Positions 56,143 to 64,000 of a DNA stretch of 64,000 nucleotides are shown one piece after another. The notes below the pieces were generated by a model that had not been told where the DNA came from, searched no databases, and was given only the letters and a program-made list of their open reading frames with translations. Position 1 is the stretch's first letter; the number at the start of each line of letters is the position of its first letter. The stretch is taken from the NCBI RefSeq assembly GCF_006439335.1, contig NZ_SAWY01000038.1:1-64000 (forward strand), in the 5' to 3' direction. Origin of the DNA: Litorilituus lipolyticus. Lineage in GTDB: Bacteria > Pseudomonadota > Gammaproteobacteria > Enterobacterales > Alteromonadaceae. A program made the translations under genes and the position numbers.

Positions 56143-57267
56143 TTATTCTTTAACTTTAAATGGTAGTAATGTGCTACATCGTTGCTGATACATTAACATA
56201 TGCTGTTGTTCTTGCTTGCAAAAATTATGTAAAGCACTCCTAAAGTGAGAGTGTTTTATCCAATGATATGAGTGAGTTAATATGGGTTCAAATCCTCGTT
56301 TGATTTTGTGCTCACCTTGAGTACCTGAGTTAAAGCGCATTAGGTTGTTTTTAATACAAAACTCAATTCCACGATAGTAGCAAAGTTCGAAGTGCAAATT
56401 TTTATATGATTTAGTGCATCCCCAATATCTGCCATACAATTGGTTGTCATCATAAAAGAATAGTGCGCTTGCTATATCTTCTTCTCCATTATTAGCAATT
56501 ATGAGCAGCATATTGTCAGCCATACTTTCCAGACATTGTTGAAAAAATTCATAACTTAAATGCGGTTGATGACCTTTTTTTAAATAGGTAAGTTGATACG
56601 TTAAGTAAAAGAAGGTTAAAGCATCGCTTGTGATAGCGTTACCTGTTAATTGTCGTATTGTTAAGCCTTGTTGTTTAATTGATTTACGCTCGTTTAATGT
56701 ATTTTTTCTCTTACGTGAGGTAAAAGTACTAACGAAGTCATTGAATGATTCATAATTTCGATTAAACCAATGAAATTGCACGGTATTACGTTCGTAAATA
56801 TTGCTGGGCAATGGGTGTGCTATTTTTTCAGTATATAAAACATGCCAACTATTAAGGTTTGTTTGTAGGCAATACTCTGTTAATGAAGTAAATAGATTTG
56901 TTATTTCAAGTTCCTTAGACAATAACTTTTTGCTATTTACGGGGGTAAATGGGCAAGTTGCGACAAGCTTTGGGTAATAATCAATACTATGTTCTTGGTA
57001 TGCTTCAGCCCAGGCCCAATCAAAGACGTACTCTCCCCAAGAATGAGACTTTATATACATAGGCATTATAGCTAAAACATTATCTTGACTGGATATAACT
57101 AAATGATGAGGCTGCCATCCTTGATTAGCATTGACCGATTGGCTTTTCTCTAGATTATTAAAAAAATTGTATTGCTCAAACGGACAGTTTGAATCATTTA
57201 GTGTTTGCCAATGAGATGGGTTTATCTCATTAATTCCACTAACAAAGTGAACATTCATTTTATTCAT
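56143..57267 (-). CDS. GNAT family N-acetyltransferase (DUF482)
   Basis: 374 residues. It matches the DUF482 family: a GNAT/FemAB-like fold with CPFTPVNSKKLL in the first half, TFTSRKRKNTLNERK in the middle and SGTQGEHKIKRGFEPILTHSYHWI near the C-terminus. Substrate unknown. The start may be either of two close Met codons (residues 1 or 3). It shares a probable transcription unit with the DUF938 gene. Confidence 0.87.
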   Translation of the reverse strand: MNKMNVHFVSGINEINPSHWQTLNDSNCPFEQYNFFNNLEKSQSVNANQGWQPHHLVISSQDNVLAIMPMYIKSHSWGEYVFDWAWAEAYQEHSIDYYPKLVATCPFTPVNSKKLLSKELEITNLFTSLTEYCLQTNLNSWHVLYTEKIAHPLPSNIYERNTVQFHWFNRNYESFNDFVSTFTSRKRKNTLNERKSIKQQGLTIRQLTGNAITSDALTFFYLTYQLTYLKKGHQPHLSYEFFQQCLESMADNMLLIIANNGEEDIASALFFYDDNQLYGRYWGCTKSYKNLHFELCYYRGIEFCIKNNLMRFNSGTQGEHKIKRGFEPILTHSYHWIKHSHFRSALHNFCKQEQQHMLMYQQRCSTLLPFKVKE

Positions 57268-57522
57268 GAATTGAAGGCCTACAATGCAATATATAGTTAG
57301 CTATATTAACCTTAAAAATAATAACTTAACTACAAATTATGTTTCATTTTTGTGTTGATATAGCTAAAAAACGAGCATATCGTCTGACTATTGTTCAAGA
57401 ATTAAAGTTTTTTTAATTTATCTTTATTTATTCCTTTACAAATAGGTAACGACTATTTAGAATTCGCCCCGCTTTTAAGGAAACTTTCATTGTTTCTAGC
57501 TTTGTAATCTTTAAAAGTAATT

Positions 57523-57613
57523 GGTGAGATGGCTGAGTGGTCGAAAGCACTGGTCTTGAAAACCAGCAAGGGTTTGTAGCCCTTCTAGGGTTCAAATCCC
57601 TATCTCACCGCCA
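57523..57613 (+). tRNA. tRNA-Ser(UGA), second copy
   Basis: 91 bases identical to the copy at 50058-50148, with anticodon TGA and encoded CCA. Its own terminator follows at once. It also contains the full 22-bp attachment core and is thus a second potential integration site for the neighbouring element. Confidence 0.97.
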
Positions 57614-57619
57614 TATACT

Positions 57620-57651
57620 AAAAGCCGCTACCAGTTAGCGGCTTTTTTTTT
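57620..57651 (+). terminator. Terminator of the second tRNA-Ser
   Basis: Stem AAAGCCGCTA paired with TAGCGGCTTT (57621-57630 with 57636-57645) with a 5-base loop and a long T-run, directly behind the tRNA. Confidence 0.85.
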
Positions 57652-57677
57652 AATGTCTATTCTATAAGGGAATGAAT

Positions 57678-59075
57678 GTGTTAAAACTGAACAAGATTAA
57701 AGATAGCTTTCTTAAAAAACATGCTAAATCATGTTTATGTCTTGTGACGCTTTCATCTTCTCTTTTTGCTCAGGCCAATACGACAGACGTTGAACTAAAG
57801 CCTGCTATTAGCGTTGAAAATATAGAGGAAATCTATAAAGAATCCGCGACAAACTCTACCTGGGAAAACTTAACGCCAGCAGAAGATTTTTATAACTCCC
57901 CATTTCAAATGTCATTATTTAATCCTAGAAATGGTGAAGATGGTGCCAGACTTTGGTCTCAAACCAGCTCAATCTTTGCCTATGGATTTGGTGTCATTGG
58001 ATTGATCGCTTTATTACCTGAGGACATATCCAATTGGGATAAAGAACAAGGAATTTTTAATAAATGGTCTGATAATGTTAAGGAAGGTCCTGTATGGGAT
58101 CGCGATACGGGTATGCTTAACTTTGTTGGTCACCCTTATTTTGGTGGCGTTTATTACCAAGTAGCGCGTAAGTCAGGCTATAGACAATGGGATGCATTTT
58201 TATACTCAGCATTAATGTCTACTTTTTATTGGGAGTATGGTATTGAGGCCTTTGCGGAAGTACCATCTATTCAAGATTTAGTGATTACTCCTGTGCTTGG
58301 TTGGGCATATGGTGAATGGGCTTATAATACTGAGATGGATATCCGAGAAGGTGGTGGTACAGTTTGGGGGTCTAGTGCACTAGGGAGTACAGCGCTTGCT
58401 TTGTTAGACCCCGTAGATAGCTTAAGTGTAGGCGTTAATAACTTATTTGGTCGTGAAATTATTCGTGCTGGAACTGGCTTTGTAAGCTTCAATGAAGTCC
58501 CAGTAGATAATATTGGTAATACTGAAAACCAAATTAAGTTAAATATATCATTACAATTAGGTGAGGGTGGTAATTACTCTGGAAATCGTAAGAATTATAA
58601 GCGAGTAAACGACCCAATAGACACTGGCATTATAGGTATGTCAATTGGTACTGGCCACATTGAATTAGATGACTCATGGAAAATTGAGGGCGGTACTACA
58701 ACGGAATACACTTTAGGTTTGTATTTTACTAAGCAGTTCTCTAGTAGAGTAAGCTATTCAAAAGCACAGTTAACAGAAATAGAAACGAACAAACCAATTG
58801 CGTATGAAAGCTATCGATTAAATGGACAATACTATTTCAACGCGAACAATGATTTTAGACCTTATATAACCGCAGGTTTTGGTGAAATAATGTGGAAAAA
58901 AGATAACGACCACAAAAAATTTCAGTTAAATGGCGGTGTCGGCTTACATTATAAAATCAATAGCAATTTTGCTTTACAAGCAGATTGGCGCCATCATTAC
59001 AGCCCTAATGCTAAAACCTCTGAAAACGCATTTGCGACAAACCTTGTTTATTTATTTGGTAAAGGTGAGCGTTAA
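57678..59075 (+). CDS. DUF3943 domain-containing exported protein
   Basis: About 465 residues. The GTG at 57678 is preferred because AAGGG (57666-57670) is spaced for it; the ATG at 57672 is only one base from that site. A signal peptide ends near LFAQA. The DUF3943 part includes NFVGHPYFGGVYYQVARKSGYRQWDAFLYSALMSTFYWEYGIE and ITPVLGWAYGEW. The C-terminal half (about 300-467) has alternating strands like an outer-membrane beta-barrel and ends in a YLFGKG strand. Probably outer-membrane or periplasmic; role unknown. Confidence 0.82.
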   Translation: MLKLNKIKDSFLKKHAKSCLCLVTLSSSLFAQANTTDVELKPAISVENIEEIYKESATNSTWENLTPAEDFYNSPFQMSLFNPRNGEDGARLWSQTSSIFAYGFGVIGLIALLPEDISNWDKEQGIFNKWSDNVKEGPVWDRDTGMLNFVGHPYFGGVYYQVARKSGYRQWDAFLYSALMSTFYWEYGIEAFAEVPSIQDLVITPVLGWAYGEWAYNTEMDIREGGGTVWGSSALGSTALALLDPVDSLSVGVNNLFGREIIRAGTGFVSFNEVPVDNIGNTENQIKLNISLQLGEGGNYSGNRKNYKRVNDPIDTGIIGMSIGTGHIELDDSWKIEGGTTTEYTLGLYFTKQFSSRVSYSKAQLTEIETNKPIAYESYRLNGQYYFNANNDFRPYITAGFGEIMWKKDNDHKKFQLNGGVGLHYKINSNFALQADWRHHYSPNAKTSENAFATNLVYLFGKGER

Positions 59076-59194
59076 TACTGACATTTTAACTGTAACCAAT
59101 TTGTAAGAAAGTATTAATATCTTCGTAGTTTACTTTTCTTAATTTTTTTATGATCTACACTTTAATTATGTTTAGCCATAATTAAGTGAAAAAT

Positions 59195-60379
59195 ATGAAA
59201 AAATTAGATGTATTCGCATTAATCCTTTTATCTAGCTATACATTCTCTTGCTCTACCATCAATGCTCCTTTACCTACGCACGTTAAACAAAGTAATAATC
59301 TCTATTTAGATAATTCATTCACCAGTAAAGAAGTAATTCAGGTAGAAACTGAAGAAGAGATATTCAAACTTGATCAATCCATGATTGATCTTGTCGAGAA
59401 GAAATTAAAAAAACACCCAAGAACTCGTGATAGAGCAGATGCTTTGCTTGATCATATATTCAATCATGAGGATATCTCATTAAAATATGATGGCAATGCC
59501 AATGTAACTGCAAGGCAGGCTTATCATAGTCAAACAGCGAATTGTATGTCATTAACTGTGATGGCTTATGCACTCGCTACAGCAGCTGATCTCAATGTAA
59601 ATTTTCAACAAATTGACGTACCTGAGTACTGGGTTAGAAACGGTCAATATAATCAATTAACAGGGCATATAAATTTAATCGTTAGAGAAGAAGATGCACC
59701 TGGTTTGCGTGTAGTCTGGGGTGAAGATGTTTTTCAAATAGACTTTGATCCTGATGCTGCTAAAAAGTCATTTAGAAAACGTATTATCGATAAACAAACT
59801 GTTTTAGCGATGTTTTATAATAATAAAGGAGCAAACGCGTTAGTTAGTCAACATTACCAAGTAGCTTATCAGTACTTCAAAGCGGCAACAAAATCTGATA
59901 GTAACTTTAGTCCGGCTTGGGGAAATTTAGGGATTCTTTATAAATTAAATGGTTTTGAGGAACAGGCTGAGAAAGTATATAGACACGCTATTAGTTTAAA
60001 AAATGATAACCTAACATCTTTATCTAATTTAGCTTTATTACTAAAAAAACAGGATCGAGTAGATGAAGCTAATAGAATAGAAGATTACATTGTTAAGATT
60101 AGAAATAAAAACCCGTATTATCATGCGGTTTTAGCTGATGAAGCTTTATATAAAGGTAATTATGAACAAGCACTTATGCATTATAACGATGCAATTAAGC
60201 TAGATGAAAATGAACATGAATTTTATTTTGGTTTGGCCAAAGTGTACTATAAACTAGATCGTCTAAAAGCCGCTAAGCGCTCAATGAAAATGGCACTAAC
60301 ACTTAATCGAGCAAAAGATATTGATCGCTTATATCTGGCTAAATTAAATTTATTAAGAGAAACTAAAGTAAAACTATAG
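59195..60379 (+). CDS. Transglutaminase-like/TPR lipoprotein
   Basis: 394 residues from the ATG at 59195 (an in-frame upstream GTG at 59186 is possible). The signal peptide ends in a lipobox-like TFSC, so it is probably a lipoprotein. Residues ~85-190 resemble a transglutaminase-like core, with Cys in QTANCMSLTVMAYALA and His in LTGHINLIV. Four or more TPR repeats follow (AYQYFKAATKSDSNFSPAWGNLGILYKLNGFEEQAEKVY and later). Function unknown. It sits between the DUF3943 gene and the M28 peptidase gene, all in one direction. Confidence 0.75.
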   Translation: MKKLDVFALILLSSYTFSCSTINAPLPTHVKQSNNLYLDNSFTSKEVIQVETEEEIFKLDQSMIDLVEKKLKKHPRTRDRADALLDHIFNHEDISLKYDGNANVTARQAYHSQTANCMSLTVMAYALATAADLNVNFQQIDVPEYWVRNGQYNQLTGHINLIVREEDAPGLRVVWGEDVFQIDFDPDAAKKSFRKRIIDKQTVLAMFYNNKGANALVSQHYQVAYQYFKAATKSDSNFSPAWGNLGILYKLNGFEEQAEKVYRHAISLKNDNLTSLSNLALLLKKQDRVDEANRIEDYIVKIRNKNPYYHAVLADEALYKGNYEQALMHYNDAIKLDENEHEFYFGLAKVYYKLDRLKAAKRSMKMALTLNRAKDIDRLYLAKLNLLRETKVKL

Positions 60380-60425
60380 TCGATTCATAACATGCTAAAT
60401 CAGCGATATTCTCTATAGGCAGCAA

Positions 60426-61379
60426 GTGAAAAAGTATTTTTCCATCATATTATTTCTTTCAATTCATCATTCGTTATCTCTAGCGAATGATGAAGTTAAT
60501 TCCCGTATTCAACTCCAACAAGAAGTACTTTTACAGTACATAGAAGCGTTGTCTAGTGATGATATGCAAGGGAGAAAATTTGCGACTAATAGTAGTTCAA
60601 AAACTCAAGACTATTTAATTAACGCGTTAAAATCCTATAATATTCAACCGTTTAAGAATAAGTATTTACACCGTTTTAACCATGACAATTTTTTTAATAA
60701 CAAGCAGGGCGCTAATGTCATTGGATTTGTTCCTGGCAATCAATATTCAGATAAATATATCGTATTAACAGCTCATTATGATCACTTAGGCGTTAAAGGA
60801 AAGCATGTTTATAATGGCGCAGATGACAATGCATCAGGTGTAGCTGCGTTATTAACATTTGGTAAGCTTATTAAAGAAACGCCGTTAAAACATAACATTA
60901 TTCTATTATTTACCGATGGTGAAGAAATAAACTTGTTAGGAGCAAGAAGTTTCATTAGACAGAATGATGCAATAAAAGAAAGTATTATGCTCAACATCAA
61001 TGTGGATATGATTGCTGGCGATAATAAAACAAAAAGATTACATTATATTTACGGTAACTTTGATAAGTTTACTAAGACAGACTTAGTACAACAGCTATTT
61101 AAAGAAATAAAAACTGACGACATTAAAGTTAAAAAAGGCTTCAAGCACTTTGGCCGTAATAGTATTCAAGATAGAAGAACTAATTGGAAAATGGCAAGTG
61201 ATCATGGGGTGTTTGCCAATCATGATATTCCATACTTATATTATGGCGTAGGTACGCATAAAAATTATCATTCAGTTTCTGATACTTACGCCAATGTAAA
61301 TAAAGCATTTGCTGTAGCTTCCTCAACACTTATTTTTAAGCATTTACTATATTTAGATAACAGCATTTCCTTAAATTAA
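60426..61379 (+). CDS. M28 family zinc aminopeptidase, exported
   Basis: 317 residues from a GTG at 60426. A signal peptide ends near SLSLA. The five di-zinc ligands are visible: His and Asp in LTAHYDHLG and GADDNASG, Glu-Glu in DGEEINLLG, Asp in INVDMIAG and His in HKNYHSVSDTY. It is a short M28 enzyme with no PA domain. It likely releases N-terminal residues from peptides in the periplasm. It lies 46 bases after the TPR lipoprotein gene. Confidence 0.88.
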   Translation: MKKYFSIILFLSIHHSLSLANDEVNSRIQLQQEVLLQYIEALSSDDMQGRKFATNSSSKTQDYLINALKSYNIQPFKNKYLHRFNHDNFFNNKQGANVIGFVPGNQYSDKYIVLTAHYDHLGVKGKHVYNGADDNASGVAALLTFGKLIKETPLKHNIILLFTDGEEINLLGARSFIRQNDAIKESIMLNINVDMIAGDNKTKRLHYIYGNFDKFTKTDLVQQLFKEIKTDDIKVKKGFKHFGRNSIQDRRTNWKMASDHGVFANHDIPYLYYGVGTHKNYHSVSDTYANVNKAFAVASSTLIFKHLLYLDNSISLN

Positions 61380-61550
61380 GTCAGTCATTAGTAAACAGGC
61401 TATGTTCAATAGTTCAAAACAGTTATACAGATAACAAGTCAATATTAACTAAATGATAAAGTAAAACATATAACCTTTTAAAATATGTATTTTAATAAGT
61501 AATAAATATGGTTATAATTGGTTAATATTCAGTTGTTTACATATTTTTAC

Positions 61551-61617
61551 CGTGACGCTACGTAAAATCTGCGAGTAAAGTTAGCCAAACCAACTTTATT
61601 TTTCACGTAGCGTTACG
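61551..61617. repeat. Large imperfect nested inverted repeat before an orphan recombinase
   Basis: Outer arms 61551-61567 and 61600-61617 match over 16 of 18 positions with one base bulge (core ACGCTACGT/ACGTAGCGT). Inner arms TAAAGTT (61576-61582) and AACTTTA (61592-61598) form a second stem. The whole 67 bases can fold as one cruciform. It lies 39 bases before the start of the recombinase gene, so it may be its recombination site, an operator, or an unrelated terminator-like structure. Confidence 0.6.
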
Positions 61618-61655
61618 CCTAAAAAGTAAATTAAACCAAAATTAGGTATGAATAA

Positions 61656-62564
61656 ATGTCCTATTCTATGTTCGAAGGTAAAACGGCTTCTGATATTTAC
61701 TTGTTATCATTACAATCAAAACAAAGTCGTATAACCATGGCTTCATTATTAAATGTTGTGGCTGCACATTTTGCTAAAAAGAAAAACCATCAAGATGTTG
61801 ATTGGTCTATTTTGCATTATGAAAAAATTTTAATGTTTCTCTCATATCTATCTGAACAAGGTAAATCTCCAGCTACTATCAATGTTTATCTATCAGCGCT
61901 TAAAGGCGTAGCTAAAGAAGCGTGGCGAAAAAAATTAATTGATGTAGAAACCTATCAGCACATTAAAGAAATAAAACGCATTAAAGGTACTCGAAGTATT
62001 AAGGGTCGAGCTTTAGAACTTGAAGAATTAAACATTCTCATTGATTACTGTATGGCACAAGAAGGAGTTATTGCAATGCGTGATGCTGCGGTAATTGCTT
62101 TGGTATATGGTGCAGGTTTAAGAAGACATGAAGCAGCTGGCTTATTATTATCTGATTTAAATATCAGTGAAGGCACTATTAAGGTACTGGGTAAAGGTAA
62201 TAAAGAACGTATCAACGCCCTGCACGATCGAAATTTAGACATTATTCAAACTTGGTTAGATGAACGAGGTTTAGCTCCCGGCCCTTTATTTTTGCGTGCA
62301 AGAAAAGGCAATCGTCTGGTTAATGAACCTATTTCAGGCCAAACAATATATGACATTATTATTCGTAGGTATAAAGAAGCAGGCTTGAAACGGTTAACGC
62401 CACATGACTTACGAAGAACTTTTGCCACCAAACTACTTGAAAACGGCGAAGATGTTTTTCTCGTGCAAGATCTTATGGGGCACTCATCAGTAGAAACTAC
62501 AAAGAATTATGATAGGCGTGCCGACAAAGCAAAAACAAAAGCGGCAAAAGCTTTACCATTCTAA
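61656..62564 (+). CDS. Orphan XerC-like tyrosine recombinase
   Basis: 302 residues. The N-terminal SAM-like core-binding domain (ILMFLSYLSEQGKSPATINVYLSALKGVAKEAW) and the catalytic domain are complete: Arg in GAGLRRHEAAGL, Lys in VLGKGNKERIN, HDLRRTFATKL, GHSS and Tyr in TTKNYDRR. Length and motifs fit the XerC/D-like class, but it lacks the xer neighbours (dapF, DUF484) and lacks the extra helix of integron integrases. No mobile element or tRNA lies next to it. Target probably is the inverted repeat just upstream; this is inference. Confidence 0.87.
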   Translation: MSYSMFEGKTASDIYLLSLQSKQSRITMASLLNVVAAHFAKKKNHQDVDWSILHYEKILMFLSYLSEQGKSPATINVYLSALKGVAKEAWRKKLIDVETYQHIKEIKRIKGTRSIKGRALELEELNILIDYCMAQEGVIAMRDAAVIALVYGAGLRRHEAAGLLLSDLNISEGTIKVLGKGNKERINALHDRNLDIIQTWLDERGLAPGPLFLRARKGNRLVNEPISGQTIYDIIIRRYKEAGLKRLTPHDLRRTFATKLLENGEDVFLVQDLMGHSSVETTKNYDRRADKAKTKAAKALPF

Positions 62565-62616
62565 GTAAAACTAGCCGCTTGAAACACTTAAACTTAAGAA
62601 CATTTATTATACGAAT

Positions 62617-63465
62617 TTAGTTGATAGGTTCTATTTTTAAAACAAGAGCGGGATCAATTTTTACATCAAACCAATTAATTCGCCAATCTAAATGAGGTCC
62701 AGTTGCCCTGCCACTTTTTCCAACTGAAGCAACTACTTGTCCTTTTTTAACATAATCTCCTGTTTTAACTGATGACGCACTTAAGTGTAAAAAGGTTGAA
62801 CTGACACCTTGGCCATGATCAATAATCATAGTACCGCCAGAATAAAACATATCAGGTACCCAAAGTAACACCTTTCCAGAAGCGGGAGCCTTTACAGGAT
62901 CACCAATTTTTCCGGCGTAATCTAAACCATAATGAGGCCTTTTAGGCACACCATTATAAACTCTTCTACTGCCATAAACTCCCGTAATAGTCCCGTCAAT
63001 AGGTGGAATAAAACCTTCGGCGAAGTGAGTTAATTCACTGGAAATTTTTCTAGCCGCTTTAATCTGTTTGCTATCTTTTGCGGAGCGCTCAATAGCTTTT
63101 GGATTAGGCTGCATGATGCTCTTCTTTATACCTTCAATGCGCTGTTCTTTGTAAGTACGTGCCTGTGGTGTAAAAGTTTTGCTTTTTGTTTCCCCATCAG
63201 GTGTAGATACAATTAAGGTATATTCAGATATATCGTCACGTGAGAAACCAAAGGCGTATTCACCTTGAGCCGATACTATTAATGGCCTTCCATTTAACGA
63301 TACAGTGCTATTTTTAGTTGCTTTTCCAACAACTAAACCACCCTGCTTTATTTCTCCTGAAAGTTTGATTTCATCAATTGCTTCAACGCTAACACTCGTT
63401 AATAAAACAGAAGTAAAAAAAGCTGTTTGGACAATAGTTTTATAATTCATAAAGATGTTATCCAT
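62617..63465 (-). CDS. M23 family peptidase-like exported protein
   Basis: 282 residues from the ATG at 63465, chosen because AAAGGAG lies about 8 bases upstream and because it overlaps the end of the pterin-synthase gene, implying coupling. A signal peptide follows and ends near SVEA. The LytM domain has HYGLDYAG and FLHLSASSV, but the final motif reads GPHLDWRIN, with Asp where the usual HxH has its second, zinc-binding His. The enzyme may still bind zinc through Asp or may be a regulator rather than a hydrolase. The N-terminal ~110 residues are beta-rich. Confidence 0.85.
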   Translation of the reverse strand: MDNIFMNYKTIVQTAFFTSVLLTSVSVEAIDEIKLSGEIKQGGLVVGKATKNSTVSLNGRPLIVSAQGEYAFGFSRDDISEYTLIVSTPDGETKSKTFTPQARTYKEQRIEGIKKSIMQPNPKAIERSAKDSKQIKAARKISSELTHFAEGFIPPIDGTITGVYGSRRVYNGVPKRPHYGLDYAGKIGDPVKAPASGKVLLWVPDMFYSGGTMIIDHGQGVSSTFLHLSASSVKTGDYVKKGQVVASVGKSGRATGPHLDWRINWFDVKIDPALVLKIEPIN

Positions 63466-64000
63466 TAACGATTGCTCCTTTTGCAACACCTTCATATGCA
63501 ATGACTTTTAATCTAGTTGAAAGCTCAGGTTGAGCTTTGACGATTTGTCTAGCAATGAAGTCTGCTAATAATTCTACGGTTGAATCACAATCGACAACAT
63601 CAAGTATGTTGGTAGGAACGGCAATATCAAACCTTCCTTGTGGTGCTCTGTAAGCAAAAAATTGATGATCGGGTTTCAAATGTTCATCAATTTCATTTGA
63701 TAACTGAATATCTTTTCGTGATATTCTATCTGCTTCACTGGCTATATAAATGTCTTTCCAACGCTGACACCATTGATGCTCGAGAGAAATATCTTTTTCA
63801 CCATCTACAAATATTTGAATTTTTGAACGGTGGCCATGAGCAATTCGCTGACAGTTACCATCATGTAATTTCAAACCGTGAGTATAGTGATAATAATCAC
63901 CTGGTATATACTCTGGTCTTAATGTCAGAATTAAACCCTCTACGTTTTCAGGTAATTGTTCTAAGATAACTTTTGTTAAATGCTGAGTAACAGCGTCAAT
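63458..64000 (-). CDS. 6-pyruvoyl-tetrahydropterin synthase family protein (partial)
   Basis: The frame is open from 63458 to the window end, about 180 residues, so the N-terminus lies outside. The visible part has YHYTHGLKLHDGNCQRIAHGHRSKIQ, in which the HGH pair and preceding Cys recall the zinc and catalytic residues of the PTPS/QueD family. VPTNILDVVDCDSTVELLADFIARQI and the Glu in VIAYEGVAKGA fit the second half of the fold. It is upstream of and overlaps the M23-like gene. Substrate unknown; a plain QueD for queuosine is possible but the sequence looks like a diverged, two-domain form. Confidence 0.7.
   Translation of the reverse strand: MDAVTQHLTKVILEQLPENVEGLILTLRPEYIPGDYYHYTHGLKLHDGNCQRIAHGHRSKIQIFVDGEKDISLEHQWCQRWKDIYIASEADRISRKDIQLSNEIDEHLKPDHQFFAYRAPQGRFDIAVPTNILDVVDCDSTVELLADFIARQIVKAQPELSTRLKVIAYEGVAKGAIVNG

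Noticed and set aside
61656..62564. Integron integrase (IntI)
   Set aside because: The extra helix between catalytic boxes II and III typical of IntI is missing, and no attC array or cassette genes follow.
63640..63969. Plus-strand open frame at the window end
   Set aside because: It is opposite the pterin-synthase-family gene, whose frame is open to the window edge and has clear motifs.

Overview
The window reads as chromosome of a low-GC marine gammaproteobacterium, most likely an alteromonad close to Colwellia or Thalassotalea. That placement is an inference from AT-rich codon use, from gammaproteobacterial gene order (gyrA next to ubiG-nrdA-nrdB-yfaE; serC-aroA-cmk-rpsA-ihfB-lapA-lapB-pyrF) and from the mix of respiratory and chemosensory genes. 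No rRNA and no CRISPR array were seen.

Layout. 1-4.1 kb: housekeeping and envelope genes (AI-2E-type permease, LprI-like exported protein, YciI, YciB, M24 peptidase). 4.2-8.7 kb: a set of nitric-oxide-reductase accessory genes (norQ-like, norE-like, a COX IV-like subunit, an unknown membrane protein, norD-like, a DnrP-like zinc ribbon) behind a perfect FNR/DNR-type box, but with no norB or norC in the window. 8.9-25.6 kb: one long co-directional signalling cluster. It has the order of the F7 (Pseudomonas Che2/Aer2) chemosensory system (STAS, cheY, cheA, cheW, cheW, receptor, cheR, cheD, cheB) and continues into a second membrane receptor, a STAS protein, a REC-PP2C-HATPase partner-switch regulator (HsbR/CrsR type), a response regulator, a hybrid histidine kinase and an Hpt protein. 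The main receptor is unusual: an N-terminal bacterial globin is fused to three Aer2-like PAS domains, HAMP and an MCP signalling domain, ending in a WEEF tether. Three other cluster proteins (CheD, the second receptor, the response regulator) share an acidic xLF C-terminus. Taken together, this looks like a haem-based gas-sensing array coupled to a partner switch and sitting beside NO-respiration genes.

25.6-50 kb: core genome. yfaE-nrdB-nrdA with tandem NrdR-like boxes, ubiG, gyrA, serC-aroA, cmk, rpsA, ihfB, lapAB, pyrF, two different GAPDH genes flanking gnd and msrB (gapA behind a HexR-like box), a YjfB-like small protein, tusDCB-tusE, a Bax-inhibitor-1 family protein and tag. 50.06-55.45 kb: a 5.3-kb integrative element inserted in the 3' end of a tRNA-Ser(UGA) gene, bounded by 22-bp direct repeats. 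It carries a frameshifted tyrosine integrase, a HUH relaxase-like gene with hairpins upstream, small unknown genes and a RepL-like winged-helix protein. 55.5-64 kb: a DUF938 methyltransferase and a DUF482 acetyltransferase, a second identical tRNA-Ser(UGA), a DUF3943 protein, a transglutaminase-like/TPR lipoprotein, an M28 peptidase, an orphan tyrosine recombinase preceded by a large imperfect inverted repeat, an M23 peptidase and a partial pterin-synthase-family gene running off the end.

All family assignments come from reading motifs, domain order and synteny by eye; no database search was run.
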